Positions 37,548 through 48,162 of a stretch of DNA of 64,000 nt are shown here, piece by piece. Made by a program: the position numbers and the translations under genes. Numbering within the stretch: position 1 is the stretch's first letter; each line of letters starts with the position of its first letter. Source of the DNA: Camarhynchus parvulus (Eukaryota > Chordata > Aves > Passeriformes > Thraupidae); contig NC_044572.1 of assembly GCF_901933205.1 (NCBI RefSeq), positions 22,716,501-22,780,500 on the forward strand, given 5' to 3'. Below the pieces are notes generated by a model, which saw only the letters and a list, made by a program, of their open reading frames with translations, did not search any database and was not told the DNA's origin.

Positions 37548-40500
37548 AGGTCTGAGAACTTTTTGTGAGAACAAGTTATGATGTGCATGAAGATTACACA
37601 CGTACTGTTCTGCGATTGCCAAAGTTTAATTTTTGTCACTAATGCATTTTGCTAGCAGAGCTTAAAGGTCATGTCCCTAAGGATATGACACCATTTGTGT
37701 TAGCAGAGCCTGGCTTTCTCTTCAGATAATAGTCATCTTGGACTGAGTACCATTAGAGGACAAGTGAAAGTGAGATTGGGGGAGGGGGGAAGAGGAGGGG
37801 GTGTGTTATGTGACTGTACATCCATCTTCATCACTGGAGGGTCACGAAAGGATTGCTGTGTGTTAACAAGCAACACAGCTCCAAGCACTCAGGTCCCAGA
37901 CGCTGCAGCAGAGAGATCTTTTCAAGGTGAGCAGACTGGCCTAATGCAGAATGCCTCCAGCCAGGGAGATTTATGAAAATCTACTTTATACTGGCAGCAG
38001 AAGGCCTGACAAGACAGTGCTCTCCCCAGAGAAGTTACACGGACTATTTCATCTCCCCAGAGAGCTTTACTGCTTTCCTCCAACAGACCACTTCATGCAA
38101 GGTCTTACTCTGCCCACATAACTCCAGATCAATGGCATTAACTACTTCTTCCACAAAAACACGCTGCTTGTTTATGTGCTCCTAAGATTTCTGAAATTCA
38201 GACACTTGGCCCAGGAATGTGACTTAAGTACACTGCCTTTCAACAGCCCCTAAGAACTGTTATAGGGTCGGGGGTGGGGGACACACGACAAACACTGGGG
38301 TTTAGAGAGAGCTCAGGCCACATAAAATTACCCCATAAAATCAACAGCAAAGCCCTGAGACCTGGGGAGTGCACAGATCAGTGTGACACCCCGAGCCACC
38401 ATCTGCACCACACATCACAGATTTATTTCTCTGTCGTTTCATCTTACCCTGCAAGTAATGAACAGCGCAGCCGTGGCTGCTCCATCTGCGGCGAGGAGAC
38501 TGCTCTGCTGGCACATCCTGTGCTCCAGGCCCATGACCAGGCTGCTTCTAGCTCCAAACAATATGTTCCTTTACACAATAACGAGCAAACTGCCAGCCCT
38601 GCTCTCTCCCCTTCTTCGGAAATAACCCACACCTCAGAGTGAAACACTGAAACCGTGAGGCTCCTGGCCAGCATGAGACACTGAGGAGAATGTTTCCCCT
38701 TGTCCAGCTTGCAAGTGATATCTTGGCAACTATTTTTCCTGCACTTGATAATACTTACATTTGCAGAGTGATTCAGCATGACTCAGTGTCAGCAGCAGAG
38801 GCCAGGATTTGTAGTGAATTCTTACCAAAGCCAGGAAAGGAGATGCTTGGGTCACAAAGTAATTGCAAGCAGTTCTTGTTTAGGGTGTTTCTTTGGAGAA
38901 TTGATGTAAGGAAAGGTGCTGTAAATAATGTCCTGGCTTTCTATAAAACAGATGCCCCATTAAAGGCAAACATGCTTTAACTTGGTAGAGGCTTGTGGAA
39001 GAAGGCAGCAAAAAACAATATCATTTTGCATGTTTTTCATGGTAATTTTTTATGCCTCAAATTGAAAGACTTAAAACAGAGCTGAAATCCTGTCCCTACA
39101 AGGAAGCAAAACATCATCATCAGAGTAGCTGCTATCTCTGTGGTTTCCTAATTGCATATTTCTGCTTTACTGGTTTCCTGAGATGGGTGATGGAAATACA
39201 GAGATGAGAAATAAGAACCACCAGCTTATGAGCTTGATCAAAGCTACAAAAGTGATTCCACATTCCTGAATTCAATGAATTTTCAATACTACTGCCCTTG
39301 GAAACAGAAGAGGTTTGGGTTGGGGAGAGAACAAAGAAGGACTTTCACAGAAATATTTCTGCCAAATAAAGACCATGGTGGGAAGAATGACACAAATTGC
39401 AGGGTGCAGTTGGAGAATCTGTGCACAGGTGGAAGCTTGTCCTTCCTCTGGAGGAAAAAGTCTGTGTAACATCTTTGCATCCTGAGGTTGTACAATTTTG
39501 AGAAGACAAGACCTGGGTTTCTCTCACTTGGCACCACACTGGTGGCTAATTTAGGCAAAATTTTCATTGATTTAAAAGACCGTGACATATGCTTGTAGAT
39601 CATTCCCAAGCAGCTGCAAAGCCAGATGCTTCTCAGAAATTTTGGGTTGCTTGTGTTTCTGTTAAAGAAAGACTGAAGTAGCCTGGCAGAGACTCGTCCT
39701 TCACAAGTGATAAAGTGATAGTTTACTTAGAAATAGGGAGGAGAAAAGGGAATATTTTTCCAAATTCACTAGATGCTAGGATCTAGGCTAATTCACTAGG
39801 TAAGACAGGATCTATCAATTAAGTATGCTTAATTACAGGTTCCTAAGAAGCTCTCAGAAATGATATCCCTAATTGCTGAAAGCAAGTCACAGACTGAATT
39901 ATAGCACTGTTAGTACAAATCTCAGCCAAACAGCAGAGCTACCTGGAGTGTATGGTGACACAGAAAATGCAAAGTGCTCAGGTGTTAAATTCAGTTTCAG
40001 CTCCTGGACCAGAATATTTTATTTATGACGATAGCATTTTCCTCTCCCCAAAGAACAGGGGTAGTAATGTCAGATTCAGACAAAGATCAAACCATCAGCC
40101 ATTATTAAGGACTTAAATGTAATTTTCTTGAAATTATTTAGTTAAACATCCTTAAACACTTGTGTTCTCCCTCCCTTTTTCCTTCTAGCGCCTTTGTCTG
40201 TTTCCTCTTAATTTTTATTTCTCCTCCTTTTCCCTGTACTGCTCTCTGCAAGGTTCCAGTTTCCACCATTTCTCAATTTCCTTCCATAACACAACATAGC
40301 CAACATTGAAAATGCCATCTTGCCTCCTGTTTCAAAGATGCTAGCAGGGTCAAGAGGATTCACACTTCCAAAAACCTTTCCATCAAACTGTCTGTACATT
40401 CAGGTGTTATGCATAAGACATTTTACCAGCATTGCTGTGCTGCTTCATGGCAGGACAGGTTCCCATTATGTTGGATGCCACAAGAGGCACATGCATATTC

Positions 40501-41556
40501 TACATGTAGTAGATTAAAATAGAGAATTGCAATGGATTTCTGCCTCAAGATGCTGCATACTGTCCATCCCCGCTGCACTGTAATAGAAAGGCTCAATCCC
40601 AATTCCAGAGCACAGAGTTGCAGATGGCTAAACCCAACTCACCTAAACACTTGTCTAGACAAATGTGCTCCTGAAACTGAGTTTAGACACCGTCTAATCC
40701 CAGGAAATTGTGTTAGGTGGCCTCATTAAAACCCAAGTTCATTTTAACCGGATAACATACATTAAAATACAATTTGAGCCACAAAGACCTGGGCTTTAAA
40801 ATCTTACCTAACATATTGTTCTCCAAAAGTACCTACTTTAGACTAGACATGACCATCCATTTTGATGGGTTAAACTGATTTATTTTTCAGTAACGTTGCT
40901 TCAATTGAGTTAACAAGCTCAAAAGCTCCCAACACTCATTAAGTTGCAGGCTAAGGCACATTAGCACATTATCCGGCTGTGCCTGGACACGCACGTGGAG
41001 AGGACCCCAAGTTTCAGCCTGACGGGCCGGCTGCTCTCGGTGACCGCGGTGCCCTTTCCCTTGTGCCCATCGCAGCAGCGGGAGCAGCGTTCCCCGCCCG
41101 CCCTGGGGGCGCCTCCTTCCCCCGCCGGCCCCGCCGGCCCGGGGGTTCCGCAGCGCATCCCCGGAGACGGCGCTGCGGCAGCGGGGCGCGGGCAGCCCCG
41201 GGCGGACGCGGTGTCCCCGCCGCCCCTCCGACCGCCGCCGCAGCGCCCTCAGCGCCGCCGCCCGAGCGCTCCGGACGGCATCGCGGTTCCGCCGGCAGCG
41301 CCCATCGCTGGGCCCGGCCCCGGCGCTCCCCGCCTGCCCCCCCTCACGCCCCCCGCCGCCGCCGCCCTTCCTCCCCGGGGCTCCCCGGCCCGCCCAGGCT
41401 CCTCCTCCTCCTTTCTCTCAGCGCACCCTCCCTCCCTTCCTCACGCCCTCCCTCTCTTCCCTCCCCTCCCGCCGCCGGCGCCCGCAGCCCCCGGCCGGAC
41501 TTTGCTGTCGCTGCTCCATCTGCCCTCGGCGCTGCCGCCCTGCCCGCCCTGCCGCC

Positions 41557-41811
41557 GTGTCCGGCCGTGCCGGGGCAGCCCGGGGCACCGGGGCACGGGG
41601 CGATGAGCCGGGCGGCGCGGAGCGCAGCGGCAGCGGCAGCCGCGGTGTAAGGCTCCTCTCCCGGGCCGGACCGGGACCGTCCCGCGGCGCCCGGCGGCTC
41701 CTGGGGCCGCGGGGAGAGCCCCGGGCCGGAGGGGCGGCGTCTCCCCGGAGCCAGGGCAGCGGCGGTGGCGGCCGGCGGGACGGGGGGGTCGCCGCCCGAT
41801 GTGTGACATGA
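41557..41811 (+). other. Potential upstream ORF overlapping the kinase start codon
   Basis: An 84-codon frame starts at ATG 41557 and ends at TGA 41809-41811. It is in a different frame from the kinase ORF and runs past its first ATG (41799). Its stop overlaps the next in-frame kinase Met codon (Met4, 41808-41810) as ATGA. It matters only if transcription starts upstream of 41557. The encoded Gly/Arg/Ala-rich peptide is typical of GC-rich non-coding sequence. Confidence 0.35.
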
Positions 41812-41889
41812 TCGACTCGCAGTCCGCCGAGAAGATCAGCAGGATGAAAAAGTTGCGGAGAACTTTATCGGAGAGCTTCGGCCGAATAG
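41799..41889 (+). CDS. CDK15: PFTAIRE kinase coding exon 1
   Basis: The exon encodes residues 1-30 plus one base (phase 1). The donor is G|gtgagt, a consensus site. The first ATG was chosen because MCD begins the CDK14 homologue at the same place. Confidence 0.85.
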
Positions 41890-44800
41890 GTGAGTCCCGG
41901 GCCCGGGCCCGACGGCGCTGCCCGGTACCCGGGGGTCCCGGCAGGGAGGGCACGGGGGCGGTGGGCTCAGCGCTGCCAGGCTGGGGACACCCCTGATGGC
42001 GCCGTCCGCGAAAAACATTTATTGGGGAGAAATCTCGGGAAAGAAACAATTCCGGTAGCCCCAGCAGCGCTGCATGGGTCTGTGATGGAGTTAGCCCAAA
42101 ATCGGCTGGGAGGAACAAACTGTAAATGAGAGTTGGCTCACGTGCCCTCACTGCCGAAGAGAAACCTCAAAAGAAAGCAGTCGGTTATTTTCATTTTGTC
42201 GCAGGTCTGCTAGTTTATTTTTGGTACGGGCTGCTGGTTGTTTTTAGTTGAGGTGTGAGATGCTGAAGCAGCTAATAGCGGCACAGTGATTTAGGGGGCC
42301 AGACAAAAGAAGTCTATCTGTCATCTGCTGTGAAGTCTTGTCGCTCTGTCACTGACATAAAGCATCCTGAGGTAGCGTCATCCGAATGCCACTGCCGAGC
42401 GCGTTACCTCCCGGTGCCACCGCACCGTGTTTGGTTTTGACACCAGTTAATTTTGCAGTTGAATTTGTTATTGAGAACAATGCCAAAGAGTTCTGGTCTG
42501 CTTGGACTGGTGTTTCTGTTAGTCTTTGGCACACTATGTTGCTTAATTCACTGTTTAGAGCGTCAGTTCTCACCGACATCATCAAGACACGGCTGAGCAG
42601 GGAGAGGAGGTATCTCAGAGGAGGTGTGAGGTGTCCCCGAGCTGGTGGCACAGAGCAGCAGGAGGAAGTGCTGTAACACAGGAGAGCAGATGCAGCACCC
42701 TGTCTGTGCTTGCAGACCCTCTGTATGGGCCCTTCCACAGCCCTTCCATGCATTGTCCATTCGGGAGGTCTGGCTGGCACACAGGGGCAGCCTGCAGAGC
42801 TGCTGTGTCCCCGTGAGAGGCTGTGAAGTGCCTGTGCCCAGCCAGGAGCTGTGGCCTTTGGTTCTCCCCCAGTGACCCTGCCTAGGATCTCTGCTGGCAC
42901 ACTTGGGCATTTTAATTTTTCACGTGCTGTGTATGCATTCAAGCATTGCAAGCTTTTAAGAGGATGATTGTCTCTGAAACCAAGTATTTTTATTGTCTTA
43001 CTCCAGGATGAAAAAGACTGAGAAAAGCTTATTCTTACTTGTACACCAGAGAGTTTCAAGGGGAAATGCAAAGTTACAGTTGTAAAGCAAGTATCAAGTC
43101 AGTGTTACAAATCTTTCTGTCCCCATTTAAAAGCAGCTTTCACCTATCATCAGTCTTAAACTTGTAAAATACATTTAACTTTCTTTGATTAGAAGAAAAA
43201 AATGAAGCAGTCAGGTGTTTGGTCTGTTTTATGTCTCTGTGCATGTATAAACACAGAGACACTCTGCCACAGAGCTGTGAAAGGGTTTTACTAATGGTGG
43301 AAGTCATTAACAAAGAAAATGTTTTGAATGAGGATGCTGCTTTGTTGTAACAGTGACAGTCCTGTTAATGCCTTCTAGGGATCAAGGCCCCTCTGGCTGG
43401 TAATTTCTGCATGCTTTATTTGGCTCGGTTGGGTGATCATCTCTTCTTGTCATTTTGCACAAATTAAACAAGCTTTTAGTTTCTTTGGGAGCTCTGGCCT
43501 GGTTTTAGACACACGGATATTTATGTCTGGAAGCTCCTCCAGCTCTGTGTGTATGTGTGCAGGAGTGTAGGAGTGTGATCTGGTATGTGGTTGGTTTGTT
43601 TGTTTGCTGGTGGTTGTTTTGTGATTAAAACACAGCTGCTACCAGCAAGTTTGTTCCATCTCCAGATGCTCAAATATATTGATCACCATTCTGGTAACTG
43701 CACTTTGAGCAAAAAAAACCCTTCTAATTTATCTGTGTGAGGTTTGAAGATAGTCCACTCCCTGATACCAGAGCCACAGATAAGCCCAAGCAAAGAAACT
43801 CTAAACTTGCATACCAGGAAATCCTTGGTTAAAACATGTGCTGTACTTAACTCTTATATTGAAGTGAAGGAGGGAAAATAAAAGCCTCTTTGGAAAAAGA
43901 CTTCCTGGGAATTTGACATTTGGGTTTTAATGCTCTTTTTGTAGGTGCTGGTTCTTGGTATGGCTAGCAAATTACAAATTAATTATGTATTTAGTTTGTA
44001 ACTTTTTCAGTCATCTGCTCAGTTGTGATTTGTCATAAATAATAAATTCCTGACAGTGGTAAAGGCCAGGTTGGATGGAGCTTTGAGCAACTTGGTCTGA
44101 TGGATGTTGTCCCTGCCATGACAGGGGAGTTGGGATGATCTTTAAGGTCTCCTCCAACCCACACCATTCTGTCACTCTATCAAAGAGTGATGATATATTA
44201 ACTTCTTCTGTTGTGCTTCAATGTCTGTGTTTTTGCAGGTTTAAATACTCAACATAGCATCATGAGCACGTCATATAAATGATGCGAGCGTACTGTAGTG
44301 TTAGAATCAATTAATTAGTGAGTCAGACCTGCATGTGTTGCTGTAGGAAAGATCTGATGATCATTCTTGAAATGATAAAGCACTGTTACACCTTACCCCA
44401 GTGTTGGCAGTATTCTGTCTACCAAATGCAATTCTCTCTATACTGCAAGAGCCCAAACTTTGGTACCAGATTTAGATACCCAAGTTTATGTTGGCCTCTT
44501 GGTTAAGAGTGATGGAAATGTATCCTGATTGTCATTGGCAGTGAACTTTTTTTGTTAGAGCTTGCAGGTTAACACCCAATAAACTGCATTTCAGACCCAC
44601 TTCTCCCCGCCAAGAAGTCCTCTCAATTTGAGAAGCTGTAGCTGCAATTAATTTATGAATTTTTTTTTACAGTGCACTAAAGTATGTTAGGTAACATTTG
44701 AAGCTATATTCCCCCACCATCTCTAGACAGTGTAGTTATTCCTGGGGCACAGCAGAGGCCCAAAGGGTACCAACAGCAGTCTCAGGAAGACTTGACCCAT

Positions 44801-47800
44801 TCTTTTTTATTCTGAATTGATGCTTTGCATCCACTGGCTTTCCTGGAAGAGGGTGATGAAGATCTGGCTCATCAAACAAAACTGGGCTCAGTCCTGTAAC
44901 TCTGTACCTAATATTGAAAATGTTTATTTTGCTGAGTTGAAAATTGTGATGTGTGAAATTGCCCACTCAGTCAGCCTTTTCCTGAGCATTCACTTTGTTC
45001 CATTCTGTGCAAATCTGGCAGAGGATGATACAGTGGTGTGGTGTGCTGGGGGAAATGTGTGTGGTCCGTGGTGCTGCAGGGTGGCTCTTTGCTGCAGAAA
45101 TTGCTTCCAGCTCTAGAGAAATGAACTGTCTTTGTAGCTTAGGTACCCTTTCTCCTGGCAGAAATTTTCTGGTGTTTCCAGGAGTGTCCCTTTTAAAAGT
45201 TATCATAAAGAACTAATATTGCTAAGAATCTGAAAAAATGCATAATTCTTTTAATTTGTAAGTTTCTGCCAGCCTATTCATTTTTATATGAACATCCATA
45301 TTAGTTAAAAAAAATTTGTTTCCTTGCTTACACACTGTGTTGACCATACAAGTGAACACATCATAACTACATGTTAAGCAACTTTTAGAAATTCAGTTGA
45401 CTCACTGTTTAATTTAGGATTTAAACCTTTATTAGGTTTGGTTCTTAGTTTTGCCCTTTGATAGTTATATAATTAAATTATTAGTGAATAATTTAATAAA
45501 AGCATTAGTCATCTCTTAATTATGTGAAGAGTTCTTAGCTATGCATTTGTTGAAGCTCATATAGCACCAGAATCACATGTGAGATCACTTCAGCTCGTGC
45601 CATTTAACTTCTGTTTTCTTATGAGTTTCTTTAGTCAAAAACTAACACCAGATTACAAAGAAAGGAAGGAGGAAAGGAAGAAAGAAAGAGAGAGAGAAAA
45701 CATTGCTGAGATTTATCACAGTGTGCTAAAAGCAATCCATGGCCTTTCTGAGCATCCCTGGGCTTTGTTACTAGCTCCTCACTGATACAAAGGTTATCTC
45801 CACTAATCTGCTCTGATGTACATCCACATAGCTCACATACCTGAGATAATGAGGACTTCATTTGTAAACAGTTTATTTTTTTCTTAAGTTCAGCAGATTT
45901 TTTTTAACAGTTTAAAAAGGAAAAGATTGCATCAAGGAGGAAAAGGGTTTTTTTTTAATATATTTTTTCTATAAAACATGCTGCTTTGGTGTCTTCTTTG
46001 GGAGATGCTATGTAGTGAATTGGTTGAGACTGATATTATTAAACAGAATCTCATTAAATGGGTGGCCAGAACTCTTATCCTCTTTTTGGGATTCTTAAAA
46101 GCCCTCTTTTAGTAAAAGGAAGAAGCTAAAGACAAGCCAAATATATGCAATGGACCACATATTCCCATTTCTTCTTGTTCTGTTACACTGTGAATTTTGT
46201 TTAGCTATCTGTTTGGCTATTCCTGTAGTGTTCTGGTCATGTGAAAATCTTGTGTTTTGGTAAGGGAGAAAAGCTTGTCGGCACAGCTTAAGGTGTGTCA
46301 TTTACTAATTTATGGCTTGTATGTCACTGTGACCTGAATGGTAATTGGGAAGATAAAAAGTGTGTTTTTAAAAAGTGTTCCGCAGGTTGGGGGTTCTCCT
46401 TCTCTTTCCTTCTCTTTCCTTCTCTCTCTTTCCCTCTCTTTCCTTCTGTCTTTCTTTCTCTTTCCTGACTCATAGTTCTGAGTACTTGGGATTTGCAGTC
46501 TGAAAATGTTTTGATCACCCTTCAAAACCATAAAAATATATTGAACTATCAAAATGTACAAGGTGTGCCTCAGATCTCCTCACCAAAATACCAGGGTTTG
46601 TTTCATTGTTTTTATCACTGAGCATGAAATGTACATGAGTACCTGTAAAGCAGTGATCTTCAAAGGTTTGAGGGAAGCCATGTTTCGTGTCCTAAAGAAA
46701 TGGGAGTTTAAAAGCAAAGGAAATCTGGACATTCCCTGCTTTTCTGTACAAAGATAACTGGGATTTGTGCCTTGCTGCCCATGGTTGAGATTCTGGAGGT
46801 GCAGCACCATTTGCACAGGTGATACTCTGTACCACCTCTGATACAGCTTCTGGCATTGCTTTTGTTTTGTTTTCATTTGTTTCTTGTGGGTTTTTTGCTT
46901 GCTTTTATTTTATTATTTTGTTTGGTTTGGTTTTTATTTTTGCTGTGGATTTTTTTTTGTTTGTGTGTGTGTTTTGATGGGGTTTTTTTCCTGGTTGTTT
47001 TTGTTTTTGAGGCTGGTAACATAATCTGAAGACAAGATTTGAATGATGTTTAGAAATTACTAGTGATTTGAAGGCAGAAAGAGCATCTAAAAGAGAAAAA
47101 GAACAACTAGAGTCTAGATCCTCAACCATGCTAGGTGCTTAAATATTTATCTCCTGCAGAAATATGCAGGAGTGTAAGAAACATTATGCTGCTTAAACGG
47201 TGAGGAGGGACCCTTCTGGTGCAGCGCTGCATGAGCTGCATGGCTGTTCAAATGACCTCCCTCAAACTGAAAACCTCCATGGTTTAAACTGAAAAGAAGC
47301 AGTGCCATCACCAATGCAATGGTTTATCTAATTTTAGCTCTTCAGGAGAGGGAAGCAGAGAGCACTTTCAGGTCACGGCGTGCAGCACATGGAGTGCAGT
47401 CCCTCGTGGGTCTGGCTGAGAAATAGAACCAGTCTTGTACCTTTGGACAGGCACAGTTCAGTGCAGACTTGGAGAAATTAATTTTCTTCATATTTCAATG
47501 AAGAAATCCAGTATGCTAAAGGAAAACTTTCCATCAGCTTAATCTTTGCTACAGTTGCAGAACTATTTGTGTCTTCATTTTCTTACCAGTTCACATATTT
47601 TCTGCACTGTTTTTCTCTCCTGTGTTTGTTGATTAATTGCTTGTTAACAGTGTAAGAAAGAAATCTCTTCTGCTTTAGTGCAAGTCATACTAAAAATAAA
47701 AAAAAACAGAAAAGGGAAAAAGGCATGTTACAATGCATACTATTTGATGAAGGGTACTTGAAAAACTGAATACATGGTTAGGTGTTTGCTGTATTTTCCT

Positions 47801-48162
47801 TTTCGAAGTTCAGTCAAGCTCTCCATAAAGGGTTTTCACACTCACTAGGAATTAAAATAAAAACCCAAACCCACCCTTGCAAACTCTTATTTTCTTTAAC
47901 CTGAGAGGATTTTTTCATAAATATGTAAATTTACTTTCTTAGAAACTCTCTGTGCTGTTCTACATTCCATTTACAGATTCACATTATGAGTATAAAATTG
48001 TTATTCACACCAGCCTGTTCTTTCCTATTATAACAGGAAAATGATGCCCTGTTTTTTTTTCTTTTCTAGTGGTTTGTGTTTATTGAAATGCAGTACAGAT
48101 AATAATTTGTTTTTTCTTTTTATTTTAAAGCCTTGAAGAAGGAAGATAGCAGCTTTGATGAG
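41799..48162 (+). CDS. CDK15: PFTAIRE cyclin-dependent kinase, 5' part (CDK15, or CDK14), coding exons 1-2
   Basis: Two exons (41799-41889 and 48131-48162) join in frame to give 41 residues: MCDMIDSQSAEKISRMKKLR, RTLSESFGRI and ALKKEDSSFDE. This matches the N-terminus of CDK14, a cyclin-Y-dependent, membrane-recruited kinase of Wnt/LRP6 signalling, with about ten substitutions. The match includes KMKKLRRTLSESF-type and ALKKxDxxFDE strings and the exon border. CDK14 is very conserved among vertebrates as I recall it, so the differences favour its paralogue CDK15. PTTG1IP and CDK15 both map to chicken chromosome 7, CDK14 to chromosome 2 (recalled, not checked). The RRTLS stretch is a basophilic-kinase-type phosphosite. 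Start context is weak (C at -3, T at +4). The kinase domain and later exons lie beyond 64 kb, so the gene is incomplete here. Kinase-family membership is firm; the paralogue is less so. Confidence 0.8.
44063..44182 (+). mobile_element. CR1 LINE 3' end, sense
   Basis: The blocks aggccaggttggatggagct, ttgagcaacttggtctgatg and atctttaaggtctcctccaa, then ccattctgtcac, follow the standard CR1 3' tail closely. The element is truncated to about 120 bp and ends with the usual TTCTGT-type repeats. Confidence 0.92.
45657..45700 (+). repeat. 44-nt uninterrupted purine tract
   Basis: A GGAAGG/AAAGAAAG/GAGAGA run with no pyrimidine lies in intron 1 of the kinase gene. Confidence 0.95.
46394..46466 (+). 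repeat. Pyrimidine tract (CTTCTCTTTC repeats)
   Basis: Fifty-four uninterrupted pyrimidines are followed by a single G and 18 more. It includes tandem cttctctttc units with mirror symmetry. Confidence 0.95.
46858..47015 (+). repeat. TTTTG-rich low-complexity stretch
   Basis: Irregular TTTTG, TTTGG and GTGTGT units with almost no C make up about 160 bp. No retrotransposon tail is evident next to it. Confidence 0.85.
48131..48162 (+). CDS. CDK15: PFTAIRE kinase coding exon 2 (32-nt small exon)
   Basis: The exon encodes LKKEDSSFDE after completing the split Ala codon (G|CC). The acceptor is ttttaaag and the donor gtaggt; the following intron is phase 0. The sequence aligns with ALKKDDTTFDE of CDK14, directly continuing exon 1. 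At 32 nt it would be missed by ORF-length filters. Confidence 0.85.

Larger units (their letters stand above)
36992..40950. other. Intergenic region upstream of the kinase gene
   Basis: About 4 kb of sequence between the LTR and the CpG island of the kinase gene. It holds a CTCF-like motif (37210-37220), a TA microsatellite (37521-37547) and G-rich runs (37778-37803, 38268-38280). I see no exon. Confidence 0.65.
40985..41960 (+). promoter_or_regulatory. CDK15: CpG island and promoter of the PFTAIRE kinase gene
   Basis: A sharp change from AT-rich DNA to about 1 kb of very GC-rich, CpG-dense sequence surrounds the first coding exon. A pyrimidine-rich stretch at about 41395-41475 (repeated ccctccct and ctcctcc) offers several Sp/KLF-type CCCTCCC sites. 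No TATA box is visible. Long open frames across the island on both strands (203 to 236 codons) result from its composition. The transcription start is not determined. Confidence 0.8.
41890..48130 (+). other. CDK15: PFTAIRE kinase intron 1
   Basis: A 6.2-kb intron. It contains a CR1 tail (44063-44182), a 44-nt purine run (45657-45700), a pyrimidine run (46394-46466) and a T/G-rich low-complexity stretch (46858-47015). The remainder is unremarkable. It ends with tattttaaag. Confidence 0.8.

Noticed and set aside
40979..42151. Long GC-rich open frames (203-236 codons) on both strands of the second CpG island
   Set aside because: They overlap each other in several frames, are Pro/Ala/Arg-rich with no domain, and reflect the lack of stop codons in CpG-rich DNA.
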